Shown here piece by piece: positions 43,873-53,690 of a DNA stretch of 64,000 nucleotides. The DNA lies in assembly GCF_039543565.1 (NCBI RefSeq), contig NZ_BAABJZ010000003.1, positions 1-64,000 on the forward strand, given 5' to 3'. Position 1 is the first letter of the stretch; each line of letters opens with the position of its first letter. Source of the DNA: Ferrimonas pelagia (GTDB lineage Bacteria; Pseudomonadota; Gammaproteobacteria; Enterobacterales; Shewanellaceae). The notes under the pieces were generated by a model. It was given only the letters and a program-made list of their open reading frames with translations. It was not told where the DNA came from and did no database searches. Position numbers and translations under genes: made by a program.

Positions 43873-44759
43873 TCCTCAGCCGTCTCGCTGGACTCAACCG
43901 TTTCCGTTGCGGTCTGGTGGGTAAACTTAGCGAGGGTCCGGCCTAAGGTGTCACGCATGTCGCGACGATCAACGATCATGTCGATCGCACCTTTCTCCAG
44001 CAGAAACTCGCTGCGCTGGAAGCCTTCTGGCAGCTTCTCGCGAACGGTCTGCTCGATCACGCGAGGACCGGCAAAACCGATCAGGGCGCCCGGCTCAGCG
44101 ATATTCAGATCGCCCAGCATGGCCAATGACGCCGAAACGCCGCCCATGGTGGGATCGGTCAACACCGAGATATAGGGCAAACCGCGCTCTCGCATCCGCG
44201 CCAGCGCCGCCGAGGTCTTGGCCATCTGCATCAGCGAGAACAAGGCTTCCTGCATCCGCGCGCCACCACTGGCCGAGAAACAGATCAGTGGGATCCCCTT
44301 CTCCAGCGCCACATTGACCGCTCGAACAAATCGAGCCCCAACCACGGACGCCATCGAGCCGCCCATGTAGGCAAATTCGAACGCACACACCACCACAGGC
44401 AAGCCTTGCAGCTCGCCCTCCATCACGATCAGCGCGTCTTTCTCACCGCTGGCCTTGTTGGCTTGGCTGATACGATCTTTGTACTTTTTGGAATCACGAA
44501 ACTTGAGGATATCCTGCGGCTCAAGCTCGGCGCCCAACTCTTGGTGGGTGCCTTCATCCAGTAAACGCTCCAACCGGGTGCGCGCAGTGATCCGCATGTG
44601 ATTATCACACTTGGGACACACCTCCAGGTTGCGGCTCAGCTCAACACCATAGAGGATCTGATCGCACTTACTGCACTTACTCCAAACCCCTTCCGGCACG
44701 CTGCGACGACGCTCTGCCACCGCTTTGCTTTTTGGCAGGATCTTTGTTAACCAACTCAT
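43869..44759 (-). CDS. accD: Acetyl-CoA carboxylase carboxyltransferase subunit beta
   Basis: AccD forms, with AccA, the carboxyltransferase that makes malonyl-CoA. The 296-residue protein has the N-terminal zinc ribbon (Cys29, Cys32, Cys48, Cys51) and the carboxyltransferase fold with FSASGGARMQEA. The ATG at 44759 gives the usual MSWLTKILP start. The acidic, Thr/Glu-rich tail is not conserved in the family. Confidence 0.97.
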   Translation of the reverse strand: MSWLTKILPKSKAVAERRRSVPEGVWSKCSKCDQILYGVELSRNLEVCPKCDNHMRITARTRLERLLDEGTHQELGAELEPQDILKFRDSKKYKDRISQANKASGEKDALIVMEGELQGLPVVVCAFEFAYMGGSMASVVGARFVRAVNVALEKGIPLICFSASGGARMQEALFSLMQMAKTSAALARMRERGLPYISVLTDPTMGGVSASLAMLGDLNIAEPGALIGFAGPRVIEQTVREKLPEGFQRSEFLLEKGAIDMIVDRRDMRDTLGRTLAKFTHQTATETVESSETAEE

Positions 44760-44982
44760 TTGCGGCTCTCTCTCCATTCCGGCAAACTCGGCCTTCCGGC
44801 CGACAAAGGTAGGGAACTTGCAGCCAACCGACGGGCAACGAGTCGCCATCGTGCAAGGTTGGGCCCCTGTACCTGTTTTAGCATGGCAGCCATTAAACCA
44901 TAAGGGCGTTTTGGCAGCTAACGAAAACTGGTCATACCCTCTTAATACGGCTCAAAACAATAAGATATCAAATCTCTTTGCG

Positions 44983-45774
44983 CTATAGCGGATCCGGCAA
45001 AAACAGCGGTCCTGGCGCGCTGCGTGGGATGCCAAAGGCCTCAGGATAATCCACCTCGACCAAGTACAATCCCTCCGCTTTGGCCGTTGCCGCCGCCAGA
45101 TCGCGGTTTTTCGCCGCCAGTAGCTCGGTGATCCACTCTTTGGGCTGGTTGCCCTGACCCACTTCCATCAGCGACCCCACAATGTTGCGCACCATATGGT
45201 GCACAAAGGCGTTGGCCTTGATGTCGACGATGACAAAGTCGCCCTGACGATCCACCTTAAGGTGATGGACATTGCGGCAAGGGCTGTGAGACTGGCATTG
45301 AATGGCACGAAATGAGGTAAAATCGTTCTCACCCAGCAACAACTGGCCGGCTTCTTCCATTAAGTTGGCGTCGAGGGCATGGTAATAATGGCTCACGCCA
45401 TGGCGCAGGATCCCAGGGCGCAGGCGATGATTGTAGATAATGTAACGATAACGGCGTGCTGTCGCTGAAAAGCGGGCATGGAAATCGTCACTCACCGGTT
45501 TGGCCCAGCGCACCGCAATGTTGTCCGGCAAATTGGCGTTGACCCCCAGGGTCCAAGCGGCGGGACGACGCTCAAACTGAGCATCAAAATGCACCACCTG
45601 CCCGGTACCATGCACGCCGGCATCGGTTCGCCCGGCACAAAACACATCCACCGGATGGTTCGCCACCTTGGCCAGCGCCTCTTCCAATCGCTGCTGAACC
45701 CCGATCACCTCACGCTGCTTTTGCCAGCCAAAGTAACCGTGCCCGTTATATTCAATCCCCAATGCAATGCGCAT
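44983..45774 (-). CDS. truA: tRNA pseudouridine(38-40) synthase
   Basis: TruA modifies uridines 38-40 in the anticodon stem of many tRNAs. The 263-residue protein has the catalytic aspartate at 51 in CAGRTDAGVHG. It lies between fimV and accD as a separate unit; a strong terminator precedes it. Confidence 0.97.
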   Translation of the reverse strand: MRIALGIEYNGHGYFGWQKQREVIGVQQRLEEALAKVANHPVDVFCAGRTDAGVHGTGQVVHFDAQFERRPAAWTLGVNANLPDNIAVRWAKPVSDDFHARFSATARRYRYIIYNHRLRPGILRHGVSHYYHALDANLMEEAGQLLLGENDFTSFRAIQCQSHSPCRNVHHLKVDRQGDFVIVDIKANAFVHHMVRNIVGSLMEVGQGNQPKEWITELLAAKNRDLAAATAKAEGLYLVEVDYPEAFGIPRSAPGPLFLPDPL

Positions 45775-45815
45775 GTCTTGCCCCCATCAATCTTAGGGCG
45801 CGCATTATAGCGACC

Positions 45816-45843
45816 AAAAAAAACGGTGGCGAGCGCCACCGTT
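45816..45843 (-). terminator. Terminator after fimV
   Basis: A 9-bp stem (AACGGTGGC/GCCACCGTT) with a GAGC loop is followed on the minus strand by eight T residues, 19 nt after the fimV stop. Confidence 0.94.
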
Positions 45844-45861
45844 GTTTGCTGTCATTTCCGC

Positions 45862-47364
45862 TTACAGCTGCGCCAGCAAGATCTGCGCTTCCGAGCGCTG
45901 GGAATCACCGCCCTCCAGTGCCACCTCTTTCAACAAAGCGCGAGCACTGTCGGTATCTTCGATCTCAATATAAGCGCGTGCCAGATCCAGCTTGGCCGCA
46001 CTGCCCCCTTCATCCATCGGCGCTTCGTTCATCGCCACCATGGTGTCGGTCTCCAGCGCGACTGGGGACTCATCGGCCTCAGCAGCCAGTTCACTCTCTT
46101 CCAGCAACTTATCGATATCGATAAACGGCTCATCCGCCGGCGGCACCTGAACCGTCGCAGGCGCGCCGACTTCAGGCTCCACGGCATTGAGTAAGGTGTC
46201 CATGTCGACTTGATCGGCAAGCTCAGCGGTGCCTGCCTGTTGCCGCTGCTGCTCCTGCTCCTGCTCCTTGAGCAGTTCATCCAGTGACAGGATATCTTCA
46301 TCCTTCAGCGCGCTGTCAAGCTGGATCCCCGCGGACGACGGCTCCGTCGACGCGATCGGCTCCAACAAACCATTATCCACAGCCTCCTCTTGCGGCATCT
46401 CCTCAGCCAGCCGGGGCTCCTGATCCCCCAACTGGGTCTGCACCGCATCGGCTTCACTGTCGCTGCGTCGACGCAACAACAGCAACAGCAGTACCATCAA
46501 CAGCCCAACCGGCACGATCGCCAGCAAGGTCAACTTAACCGGGTTTGCCAGAAGATCGGCCCAAAATGACGGCGGTGTCGCCACCAAAGGTTCATTCACC
46601 ACCGCATCCGCAACCGGCTGTGTCGCGGGTTGCTGGCTACGCTGCCGGTCCAGCTCCTGCTCTAGGGCATGGTTGAGCAACTGTTGCTCATCGAGCGCCT
46701 GCTGCATCAGGGTCAATTCCTGGCTGAGGGTGTCCAACTGCTGCTGCAACAACGCATTTTGCTCCAGCATCTGCGCCATCTCATCCGCGGTACTGGCCAA
46801 CTCCTGACGCAGTTGATCAACCTTGGCTGCCTGCTGAGCCTGCGTCGCCAACTCAGCCGACAACTGCGCATTCTCCTGCTGCAGCTCGGTCAGATCTCCG
46901 CCTGCGCTGGTGGCAGTGTCCGCAGGCGCCGCGCCAGCGGCCGCCGCTTGGCCTGACCCGCTGAGGACCGGAGGCTGCCAAGCGCTGTCATGCTGTTTGG
47001 CCTGACTGCGGGCCTCACTGGCGGGCAGCGCGGCCATCACCGCTCGGGTCGGCACGGTCAAAACACGATTGCGTTCAAGTGAGTTGAAGTTCGAGCTGGT
47101 AAATGCATGGGGGTTGGCGTTAAACAGCGCCTGCATCACCTGGTAAACGGTTACCCCATTGTCCGGCCGGACTTCATTGGCGATCCGCCACAGGGTGTCG
47201 GTCCGCGTGGTTGGGCCATACTGCTGCAGTGGCTGATCCACCACCTGCTGAACCTCGCCATCCGGCCCAGTCACATACAGGGTTTGGGCGGTCGCTGGCA
47301 GCGCCAGCATCATACTGCCCAAGGCAGCAGCGCGCAGCGCGCGACTCAAGGTGTCGTTCATCAT
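45862..47364 (-). CDS. fimV: FimV/HubP-family polar organiser protein (short form)
   Basis: FimV/HubP proteins anchor at the cell pole and organise pili, flagella and chromosome partners. The 500-residue protein has a signal peptide (about 1-27), a periplasmic LysM-like region (about 45-105), a long coiled coil (about 145-240), one membrane segment (about 268-290), an acidic cytoplasmic part, and the C-terminal FimV domain (KLDLARAYIEIEDTDSARALL). It is clearly shorter than the 900-residue-plus P. aeruginosa FimV. The start is at 47364 or 47361. It lies between truA and asd. Confidence 0.92.
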   Translation of the reverse strand: MMNDTLSRALRAAALGSMMLALPATAQTLYVTGPDGEVQQVVDQPLQQYGPTTRTDTLWRIANEVRPDNGVTVYQVMQALFNANPHAFTSSNFNSLERNRVLTVPTRAVMAALPASEARSQAKQHDSAWQPPVLSGSGQAAAAGAAPADTATSAGGDLTELQQENAQLSAELATQAQQAAKVDQLRQELASTADEMAQMLEQNALLQQQLDTLSQELTLMQQALDEQQLLNHALEQELDRQRSQQPATQPVADAVVNEPLVATPPSFWADLLANPVKLTLLAIVPVGLLMVLLLLLLRRRSDSEADAVQTQLGDQEPRLAEEMPQEEAVDNGLLEPIASTEPSSAGIQLDSALKDEDILSLDELLKEQEQEQQRQQAGTAELADQVDMDTLLNAVEPEVGAPATVQVPPADEPFIDIDKLLEESELAAEADESPVALETDTMVAMNEAPMDEGGSAAKLDLARAYIEIEDTDSARALLKEVALEGGDSQRSEAQILLAQL

Positions 47365-47428
47365 TCCCACTCGTTATTACTGGGCAGTTCACCTATTTTC
47401 TTCAAGTGAACTGCCACTTTTCAGTACG

Positions 47429-48439
47429 TTACAGGTAATCCTGCACCAAAAGCTCGGCGATTTGTACTGAATTCAATGCCGCGCCTTTGCGGATGTTGTC
47501 GGCAACAACCCAAAGGTTCAGACCTTGAGGGTGACTGATATCTTGGCGCACCCGACCGACAAAGACATCGTCCTGACCTTGTGCGTTGCCGATCTGAGTC
47601 GGGTAATCCTCGTCCTGCTCCATTAAGGTCACCCCTGGGGCTTGCGCCAGCAGGGCTTTGGCTTCATCCACCGAGGTTGGCATCCGGGTCTCGATGTGGA
47701 TCGCCTCAGCGTGACCATAAAACACCGGCACACGGACGGCGGTCGCATTCACCTTAATATCGGCGTCACCGAAGATCTTCTGGGTTTCCCAGACCATCTT
47801 CATCTCCTCTTTGGTGTAGCCGTTATCCATAAAGACGTCGATCTTGGGCAAAACGTTAAATGCGATCTGCTGATCGAACGCGTCCGTAGTGGCCGGCATG
47901 CCCTGCAGCAACTGGCTGCACTGTTTCGCCAGCTCCTCAATGGCACGCTTGCCCGCACCAGACACGGACTGGTAGGTACACACGTTGATGCGCTCAATAC
48001 CGAACTGATCGTGCAGCGGCTTCAACGCCACCAGCATCTGAATGGTGGAACAGTTTGGGTTGGCAATGATGTTGCGGTTGCGGAAATCCGCCAGCGCGTG
48101 TGGGTTCACCTCTGGCACCACCAGTGGGATCTCAGGATCGTTACGGAAGTGCGAGGTATTGTCGATCACCACACAGCCCGCATCTGCGGCGATCGACGCA
48201 TACTTTTCCGACACACTGCCACCGGCGCTGAACAAACCGATCTCCGCCGTCGTCCAATCAAAGGTCTCAACATCGATAATATCGAGTTCTTCACCGTTAA
48301 AGCTCACGGTTTTACCGACGCTGTTGGCGCTGGCCAGGGGGAACAATTTGGCCACGGGGAAACCCCGCTGCTCCAAGATCTCAATCATGGTTTGACCGAC
48401 GGCGCCCGAGGCGCCCAATACTGCAACGTTATATGCCAT
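47429..48439 (-). CDS. asd: Aspartate-semialdehyde dehydrogenase
   Basis: The enzyme makes aspartate semialdehyde for lysine, threonine, methionine and diaminopimelate synthesis. The 336-residue protein has the NADP-binding GASGAVGQ motif (9-16) and the catalytic Cys130 in NPNCSTIQM. This separates it from the inactive Usg homologue found here in E. coli. It overlaps pdxB by 11 nt. Confidence 0.95.
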   Translation of the reverse strand: MAYNVAVLGASGAVGQTMIEILEQRGFPVAKLFPLASANSVGKTVSFNGEELDIIDVETFDWTTAEIGLFSAGGSVSEKYASIAADAGCVVIDNTSHFRNDPEIPLVVPEVNPHALADFRNRNIIANPNCSTIQMLVALKPLHDQFGIERINVCTYQSVSGAGKRAIEELAKQCSQLLQGMPATTDAFDQQIAFNVLPKIDVFMDNGYTKEEMKMVWETQKIFGDADIKVNATAVRVPVFYGHAEAIHIETRMPTSVDEAKALLAQAPGVTLMEQDEDYPTQIGNAQGQDDVFVGRVRQDISHPQGLNLWVVADNIRKGAALNSVQIAELLVQDYL

Positions 48440-49562
48440 GTTCGTTTTTCTCTTCTACCGTAAAGCCCAAATTGGCCAACATCTTTGCTTGCTTCGACGT
48501 GGCAGGGACCACAGGCAAAGCACTGAATTCTCGTCGGGCGAGGTTCGCCTGACGTCGTTTATCAAATCCGTCCGGCAAGGCCGCACGGAATAAGCCGTCT
48601 TCCTCGGCCAGATCGTACACACTGCGGATCAGCGCCAGCAGATCCGCATCGTCCAGCTCAGCCTCAAGCTGTCTTGGCGGCAAGGCGTTATCGCCCAGCA
48701 ACGTCGCCATTTCCGGGGTGGGGCAACGGCCCTGTACTAGTGCCTGATGCAGCATCTGGCTGCCGCGGATCTTGCCCTCCACCGAATAACCGGCAATGTG
48801 AGCCGTGGCAATGTCCGCCAGCTCAACCAGAGCCGCTTTGGGGCGGGGCTCGCCCTCCCAGACATCCAGCGCCAAACGCAGATCCGGCCGTCGTGCCTTA
48901 ACTCGGATCAACGCGTCGTTGTCCACCACTTCACCACGGCATGCATTCACTAACCAAGCGTTTGATTTGAGCATGCCAAGCCGCGCTTCATCAAGCAGGG
49001 CCAAGGTGGGATCATCGCCATCGGTTATCAAAGGCACATGCAGGCTTATTACATCACAACGCTCGATCAGCTGGGCCAGACTAAACCAAGGCCCCGCCGC
49101 ACCGCTGCGCTGTTTGGGGGGATCGCAACGCAACACCTCGATCCCCAGCGCCGACAGGCGCTTTTGTACCGCCGAGCCGGTGTTGCCCAGCCCCACCAGG
49201 CCGATGGTTTGTCCCGCCAGCGGCTTGCAGGTTTTCACCGCCAGGATCAGCAGGGCTTGCAACACATACTCACCCACCGCATCGGCGTTACAGCCCGGGG
49301 CATTGGTCCAGCGAATGCCGCGCTGCTCCAGCGCCTCGATCGCCAGGTGATCCGTGCCTATGGTGGCGGTACCGACAAACTTCAGGGCCGGAGCCGCCGC
49401 CAGCAGCTCTGGCGTCACCTTAGTGACCGAGCGCACCAACAGCGCATCCACGTCCTGCAGATCTTGCGGGCCAATCGCCCGACCCGGCAAACGCCGTACT
49501 TCCCCCAGATCCGCAAACAGCGGATCCAGGCTGGCCATATTCTCATCAGCTAGAATTTTCAT
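48429..49562 (-). CDS. pdxB: Erythronate-4-phosphate dehydrogenase
   Basis: PdxB carries out the second step of pyridoxal-phosphate synthesis. The 377-residue D-2-hydroxyacid dehydrogenase has the NAD motif GLVGLGNTGSAV and the catalytic Arg (NACRGEVV), Glu (VWEGEP) and His (AHIAGYS). The C-terminal dimerisation domain matches PdxB. It is coupled to asd. Confidence 0.96.
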   Translation of the reverse strand: MKILADENMASLDPLFADLGEVRRLPGRAIGPQDLQDVDALLVRSVTKVTPELLAAAPALKFVGTATIGTDHLAIEALEQRGIRWTNAPGCNADAVGEYVLQALLILAVKTCKPLAGQTIGLVGLGNTGSAVQKRLSALGIEVLRCDPPKQRSGAAGPWFSLAQLIERCDVISLHVPLITDGDDPTLALLDEARLGMLKSNAWLVNACRGEVVDNDALIRVKARRPDLRLALDVWEGEPRPKAALVELADIATAHIAGYSVEGKIRGSQMLHQALVQGRCPTPEMATLLGDNALPPRQLEAELDDADLLALIRSVYDLAEEDGLFRAALPDGFDKRRQANLARREFSALPVVPATSKQAKMLANLGFTVEEKNEHGI

Positions 49563-49674
49563 TGTTTTGCAGCGCCACTCGAACCGGCTATCCAGTGTAC
49601 CCGATGCCGCTCAGGGACGCAGCCCAGATCCCGCCGCTGTGCGCGATATCACCTGAAAAAAGGGCAGAAACAAC

Positions 49675-49704
49675 AACGGCCCGGTGCGCTAGCATCGGGC
49701 CGTT
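49675..49704 (-). terminator. Terminator after fabB
   Basis: A 9-bp stem (AACGGCCCG/CGGGCCGTT) with a 12-nt loop is followed on the minus strand by a T-rich TTGTTTCT stretch, 28 nt after the fabB stop. Confidence 0.7.
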
Positions 49705-49732
49705 GAAAAAAGCCAAGGTTCGCCGTCGCGAA

Positions 49733-50956
49733 TTACTTGTGCTTGGTGAAGATCAGCGTCGCGTTGGTGCCGCCGAAACCGAAGCTGTTGCTCATGACGG
49801 TACTCAGCTGCTTATCCAAACACTCTTTCACGATCGGCATGCCTTCGGCATCTGGGTCGACCGTATCCAGGTTGATGCTTGGCGCGACAAAGCCGTGCTC
49901 CAGCATCAGCAAGGAGTAGATGGCTTCGTGCACACCAGCCGCACCCAGGGCGTGCCCGGTCATCGCCTTGGTGGCGGAGATCAGCGGCAGATCATTGCCG
50001 AAGGTCTCGAGAATGGCGCCCAGCTCACGGGTATCCCCGACCGGGGTCGACGTGCCGTGGGTGTTCAAGTATTCCACTTCGCCCGCACCGGCGGCCGCAG
50101 CTTGGTCCAGCGCCTGCTGCATGCAGCGGGACGCGCCTTCACCGGAAGGGGCCACCATATCGTAACCATCGGAGTTGGCACCGTAACCCACGATCTCCGC
50201 GTAGATCTTGGCGCCACGGGCCAGCGCGTGCTCCAGCTCTTCCACCACAACGATACCGCCGCCACCGGAGATCACGAAGCCATCACGATCGGCATCGTAG
50301 GTACGGGACGCCTTGGTCGGATCGTCGTTGTACTTAGTGGACAGCGCGCCCATGCCGTCAAAGCCCATGGCCAGGGTCCAGTGCAGCTCTTCGGAGCCGC
50401 CAGCGAAGACCACATCCTGCTTACCCAGCTGGATCTGCTCAACCGCGTTGCCGATACAGTGGGCACTGGTGGCACAGGCGGAGCTGATGGAGTAGTTCAC
50501 GCCTTTGATCTTAAACGGCGTCGCCAGACAGGCAGAAGCCGTGGAAGACATGATCCGTGGCACCAGGTAGGGACCGATACGGCGAACGCCTTTGGTGCGC
50601 AGCGTATCCGCAGCTTGGACCTGATTGAGCGACGAAGCGCCGCCACAACCGGCGATGATCCCGGTGCGCGGGTTGCTGACCTGCTCTTCGGTCAAACCGG
50701 AATCGGCGATCGCCTGCTCCATCGACAAATAAGCGTAAGCGGCCGCGTCCCCCATGAAGCGGATCACTTTGCGATCGATGTGTTCGGACGGGGTGATCTT
50801 CAGATCGCCCCAGACGCGGCTACGCAGCCCCATCTCTTCAAACTGTTCCGAGTAGCTGATCCCACTCTTACCTGCACGCAGGGCCGCAGTGACCTCTTCG
50901 GCGTTGTTACCGATACTCGAAATCACGCCGATCCCGGTAATGACCGCTCTTTTCAT
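49733..50956 (-). CDS. fabB: 3-oxoacyl-[acyl-carrier-protein] synthase I
   Basis: FabB elongates acyl-ACP and is needed for unsaturated fatty acids. The 407-residue protein has the nucleophile Cys161 (SSACATSAH) and the two active-site histidines (NTHGTSTPVGD; MTGHALGAAG). The ATG at 50956 has AGGA at suitable spacing. It diverges from mnmC. Confidence 0.97.
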   Translation of the reverse strand: MKRAVITGIGVISSIGNNAEEVTAALRAGKSGISYSEQFEEMGLRSRVWGDLKITPSEHIDRKVIRFMGDAAAYAYLSMEQAIADSGLTEEQVSNPRTGIIAGCGGASSLNQVQAADTLRTKGVRRIGPYLVPRIMSSTASACLATPFKIKGVNYSISSACATSAHCIGNAVEQIQLGKQDVVFAGGSEELHWTLAMGFDGMGALSTKYNDDPTKASRTYDADRDGFVISGGGGIVVVEELEHALARGAKIYAEIVGYGANSDGYDMVAPSGEGASRCMQQALDQAAAAGAGEVEYLNTHGTSTPVGDTRELGAILETFGNDLPLISATKAMTGHALGAAGVHEAIYSLLMLEHGFVAPSINLDTVDPDAEGMPIVKECLDKQLSTVMSNSFGFGGTNATLIFTKHK

Positions 50957-51086
50957 CTGTGTCGTCCTATCTGTGTTTAGACTCAATTCAACCGCAGCTA
51001 TGTTAGCGCGAAGCCCGGTGTAAAGTGGTCGGCTTTCCCCAAGTCACGGTAGAATAGCCGCCAAATGCTGACTTTTGAGGGCTGTT

Positions 51087-53072
51087 GTGAGCCATTTAAC
51101 CCCCGCCAATATCGACTGGTCCGATCCCGCCGCGCCGCTGTCGACCCAATTTGGTGACTTTTACTTCTCTAAAAAGAATGGCGCGGCCGAGACTGAGTAT
51201 GTGTTCCTGCATCATAACCATTTACCCGGACGATGGCAGCAACACCAACAAAGCCTTTTCACTGTGGCCGAGACCGGATTTGGTACTGGCCTGAATTTCT
51301 TCGTGTTATGGCGCCATTTTCAGCAATTTCGCCGTCAGCACCCCAGCGCAGCCTGCCAGCGACTGCACTTTGTCAGCGTCGAAAAATATCCGCTGAATGT
51401 GGACGACTTGCGTCGGGCCCACGGCCAATGGCCCGAATTTGCCGATCTGGCGATGCAACTGCGCCAGCACTACCCACCGGCAACCCAAGGTTGCCACCGT
51501 CTCCTGTTGGATAACGGCCAGATCGTGCTGGATCTGTGGTTCGGCGACGTGCTCGATACCCTGCCGCAGATGGACGCGGGTCGAAATGGCGTGGTCGATG
51601 CGTGGTTCCTGGACGGTTTCACGCCGCGCAAGAACCCACAGATGTGGCAACCGGCGCTGTATCAGCACATGGTACGCCTGTCCCGGCCCGGCGGCAGCTT
51701 CGCCACCTTCACCGCCGCCAGCGACGTGCGGCGCGGCCTGCAAGCGGCAGGCTATCAGGTCAAAAAAGCCAAGGGCTTTATGGGCAAGCGAGAGATGATC
51801 TACGGCACCTTGCCCATGGACAGCGACGCTGCAGACAGCGACGCGCGATCCCGCGAACTCGAGCCGGTCAGCATCGTCGGTGGCGGCATGGCCGCCGCCA
51901 GCACCGCGCTGGCCCTGTGTCGGCGCGGTGTTCAAGTGGATCTGTACTGCGCCGATGACGCCCCGGCGCAAGGCGCGTCCGGCAGCCGCCAAGGCGCGCT
52001 CTATCCCCTGCTCAATGCCGGCGGTGATGCATTGAGCCAATTTTACAGTCAGGCGTTTCCGCTGGCCCGGCAGAGCCTGCTGCAATTGGCTGAACAGCAT
52101 ACGATCCACCACGGGCTCAGCGGCGTGTTGCAACTGCCGGTGGACGACAGAAGTAGAGACAAGATCCGCAAGCTGGCTGGCAGCGGCCTGCCCAGTGAGT
52201 TGGTTCAGGGGGTGTCGGCCAAACAGGGCAGCGAACTGGCTGGCGTGCCGATCGATCGAGATGGCGTGTATTATCCGCAGGGGGCCTGGATCTGCCCGAA
52301 AGATCTCACCCTCGCCATGCTCGCCGAAGCCGAGCGCACCGGCCTGTTGAGCTGCCACTATCAACACCCGCTGCAAGCCCTGCACTGTGACCAAGGCCGT
52401 TGGCTGCTGGATTTTGGCCACCGCACGGCGCACGCCCCCCAAGTGGTGCTCGCCATGGGCGCCAGCAGCGCCGGACTCGCGGCCACCGCGCCGCTGCAGC
52501 TCAATCCAGTACGGGGCCAAACCAGCTACCCCGAGGCGCAAGATGACACCGCCAAACTGCAGACCGTGCTCTGCGCCGATGGTTATCTCGTACCGTCCAT
52601 GGATGGACGACTCACCTGTGGCGCCAGTTTCGTTCGCGGTGACGACAACACCGACTGGCGCGAGGCCGATCGTGACGAGATCCGTCAGCGCATGACGCGC
52701 AGCTTCGGTGCGCTGGCGTGGCACACGCAGCTTGAATTGGACGACTCCGGTCGGGCCGCCGTGCGAGCGACGGTGCGGGATCACCTGCCGTTAGCCGGCC
52801 CGGTGCTGGATTGGGACAACACTCAAGACGGCATGACACCGGCGCAAACCCGATGCCAACCCGGCTTATACCTGCTCTCCGGTTTAGGCTCGCGCGGCCT
52901 GTGCTCGGCCAGTTTGTGCGCCGAGTTGCTGGCCAGCCAACTGCTGGAGGAGCCCCGCCCGCTCAGCGGTGATCAGCAAGCGCGGCTGGCCCCGGGCCGG
53001 TTCTGGCTACGGCGCTTAGCCAAAGGCCAGCCTTTACTTCATGGTCCGCTCCCCGACAATGCGTCGAAATAG
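51087..53072 (+). CDS. mnmC: Bifunctional tRNA mnm5s2U methyltransferase/oxidoreductase
   Basis: MnmC finishes the mnm5s2U modification at the wobble position of tRNAs. The 661-residue fusion has an N-terminal SAM methyltransferase (about 1-245; ETGFGTGLNF, WFLDGFTPRKNP) and a C-terminal FAD oxidase (about 260-650; VSIVGGGMAAAS). The GTG at 51087 has AGGG at 6 nt and gives the standard MSHLTPANIDW start; a TTG 12 nt upstream is less likely. Confidence 0.96.
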   Translation: MSHLTPANIDWSDPAAPLSTQFGDFYFSKKNGAAETEYVFLHHNHLPGRWQQHQQSLFTVAETGFGTGLNFFVLWRHFQQFRRQHPSAACQRLHFVSVEKYPLNVDDLRRAHGQWPEFADLAMQLRQHYPPATQGCHRLLLDNGQIVLDLWFGDVLDTLPQMDAGRNGVVDAWFLDGFTPRKNPQMWQPALYQHMVRLSRPGGSFATFTAASDVRRGLQAAGYQVKKAKGFMGKREMIYGTLPMDSDAADSDARSRELEPVSIVGGGMAAASTALALCRRGVQVDLYCADDAPAQGASGSRQGALYPLLNAGGDALSQFYSQAFPLARQSLLQLAEQHTIHHGLSGVLQLPVDDRSRDKIRKLAGSGLPSELVQGVSAKQGSELAGVPIDRDGVYYPQGAWICPKDLTLAMLAEAERTGLLSCHYQHPLQALHCDQGRWLLDFGHRTAHAPQVVLAMGASSAGLAATAPLQLNPVRGQTSYPEAQDDTAKLQTVLCADGYLVPSMDGRLTCGASFVRGDDNTDWREADRDEIRQRMTRSFGALAWHTQLELDDSGRAAVRATVRDHLPLAGPVLDWDNTQDGMTPAQTRCQPGLYLLSGLGSRGLCSASLCAELLASQLLEEPRPLSGDQQARLAPGRFWLRRLAKGQPLLHGPLPDNASK

Positions 53073-53088
53073 CCCAATCCAAACGAAA

Positions 53089-53114
53089 CAAGGCTCACCG
53101 GATGGTGAGCCTTG
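53089..53114. terminator. Shared terminator of mnmC and the lipoprotein operon
   Basis: An 11-bp perfect stem (CAAGGCTCACC/GGTGAGCCTTG) with a 4-nt loop lies between the convergent stops. A T-rich tail (TTTCGTTT) follows on the minus strand. Confidence 0.75.
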
Positions 53115-53138
53115 TCATAGAGAACGAGTCTCGAATCA

Positions 53139-53609
53139 TTAATCGAGAACACGCTCACGAGCTTGCAGCAGCTGCGATTGCGGGATCCCAACCAACACCC
53201 ACAAACGCCCACTATCTTCCGACACTCGACCCAGCATACGCGTGCCAGCCAACTCCGCCTCCGTCACCGTGGTGCCAGAGGAACCATCCGCAGCAACCAC
53301 TTGCTCTTTGTTTCCGACTCGTTCCGTGCCCTCACTGCTGCTGTCAGAAACCGCCATTCGCGCATTCACTTCCAGAACCAGATTGGCGCGGGCATTTTGC
53401 ATCGCCATCCGCTCCCTGTGAGCGTAAGAGGCTTTGCTAGCCTCATAGCTACCGGTCGCCAAGATCATATCAGCTCGTTCTTCCTGACTTTCAGGACACA
53501 TCCACTCAGGTGCAACTTCGTTGCTGTCTGGAAAGGTGCACACAAATTTAGGGGTTGATGAACAGGCAACTAGGCCCAATGCCATCATGGCGGCAACTAA
53601 CTTTTTCAT
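53139..53609 (-). CDS. LPP20-like lipoprotein of the caspase cassette
   Basis: The 156-residue lipoprotein has a lipobox LVAC with Cys16. The body resembles the LPP20 family: an ILATGSYEASKASYAHRERM segment followed by an Ala/Arg-rich helix (ARANLVLEVNARMAV), then a Ser/Glu/Thr-rich part and a final beta segment RLWVLVGIP. GGAG lies 8 nt before the ATG at 53609. Serine at +2 of the lipobox suggests the outer membrane. It is the last gene of the leftward operon, 81 nt after its neighbour. Some LPP20-family proteins, such as FlgP, work in outer-membrane structures; its own role is unknown. Confidence 0.85.
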   Translation of the reverse strand: MKKLVAAMMALGLVACSSTPKFVCTFPDSNEVAPEWMCPESQEERADMILATGSYEASKASYAHRERMAMQNARANLVLEVNARMAVSDSSSEGTERVGNKEQVVAADGSSGTTVTEAELAGTRMLGRVSEDSGRLWVLVGIPQSQLLQARERVLD

Positions 53610-53690
53610 TGGTCGTACTCCATATCGTGATTTTTTCCCCACCGACCTATCGTGCTTTCACGGCTGGCCAGCTCGAACATCCCTATTTCG

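Noticed and set aside
49562..50980. A 472-codon open frame antisense to fabB, and a 492-codon one antisense to mnmC (51306-52784)
   Set aside because: Both lie opposite well-recognised enzymes, carry no motifs, and arise from codon bias.
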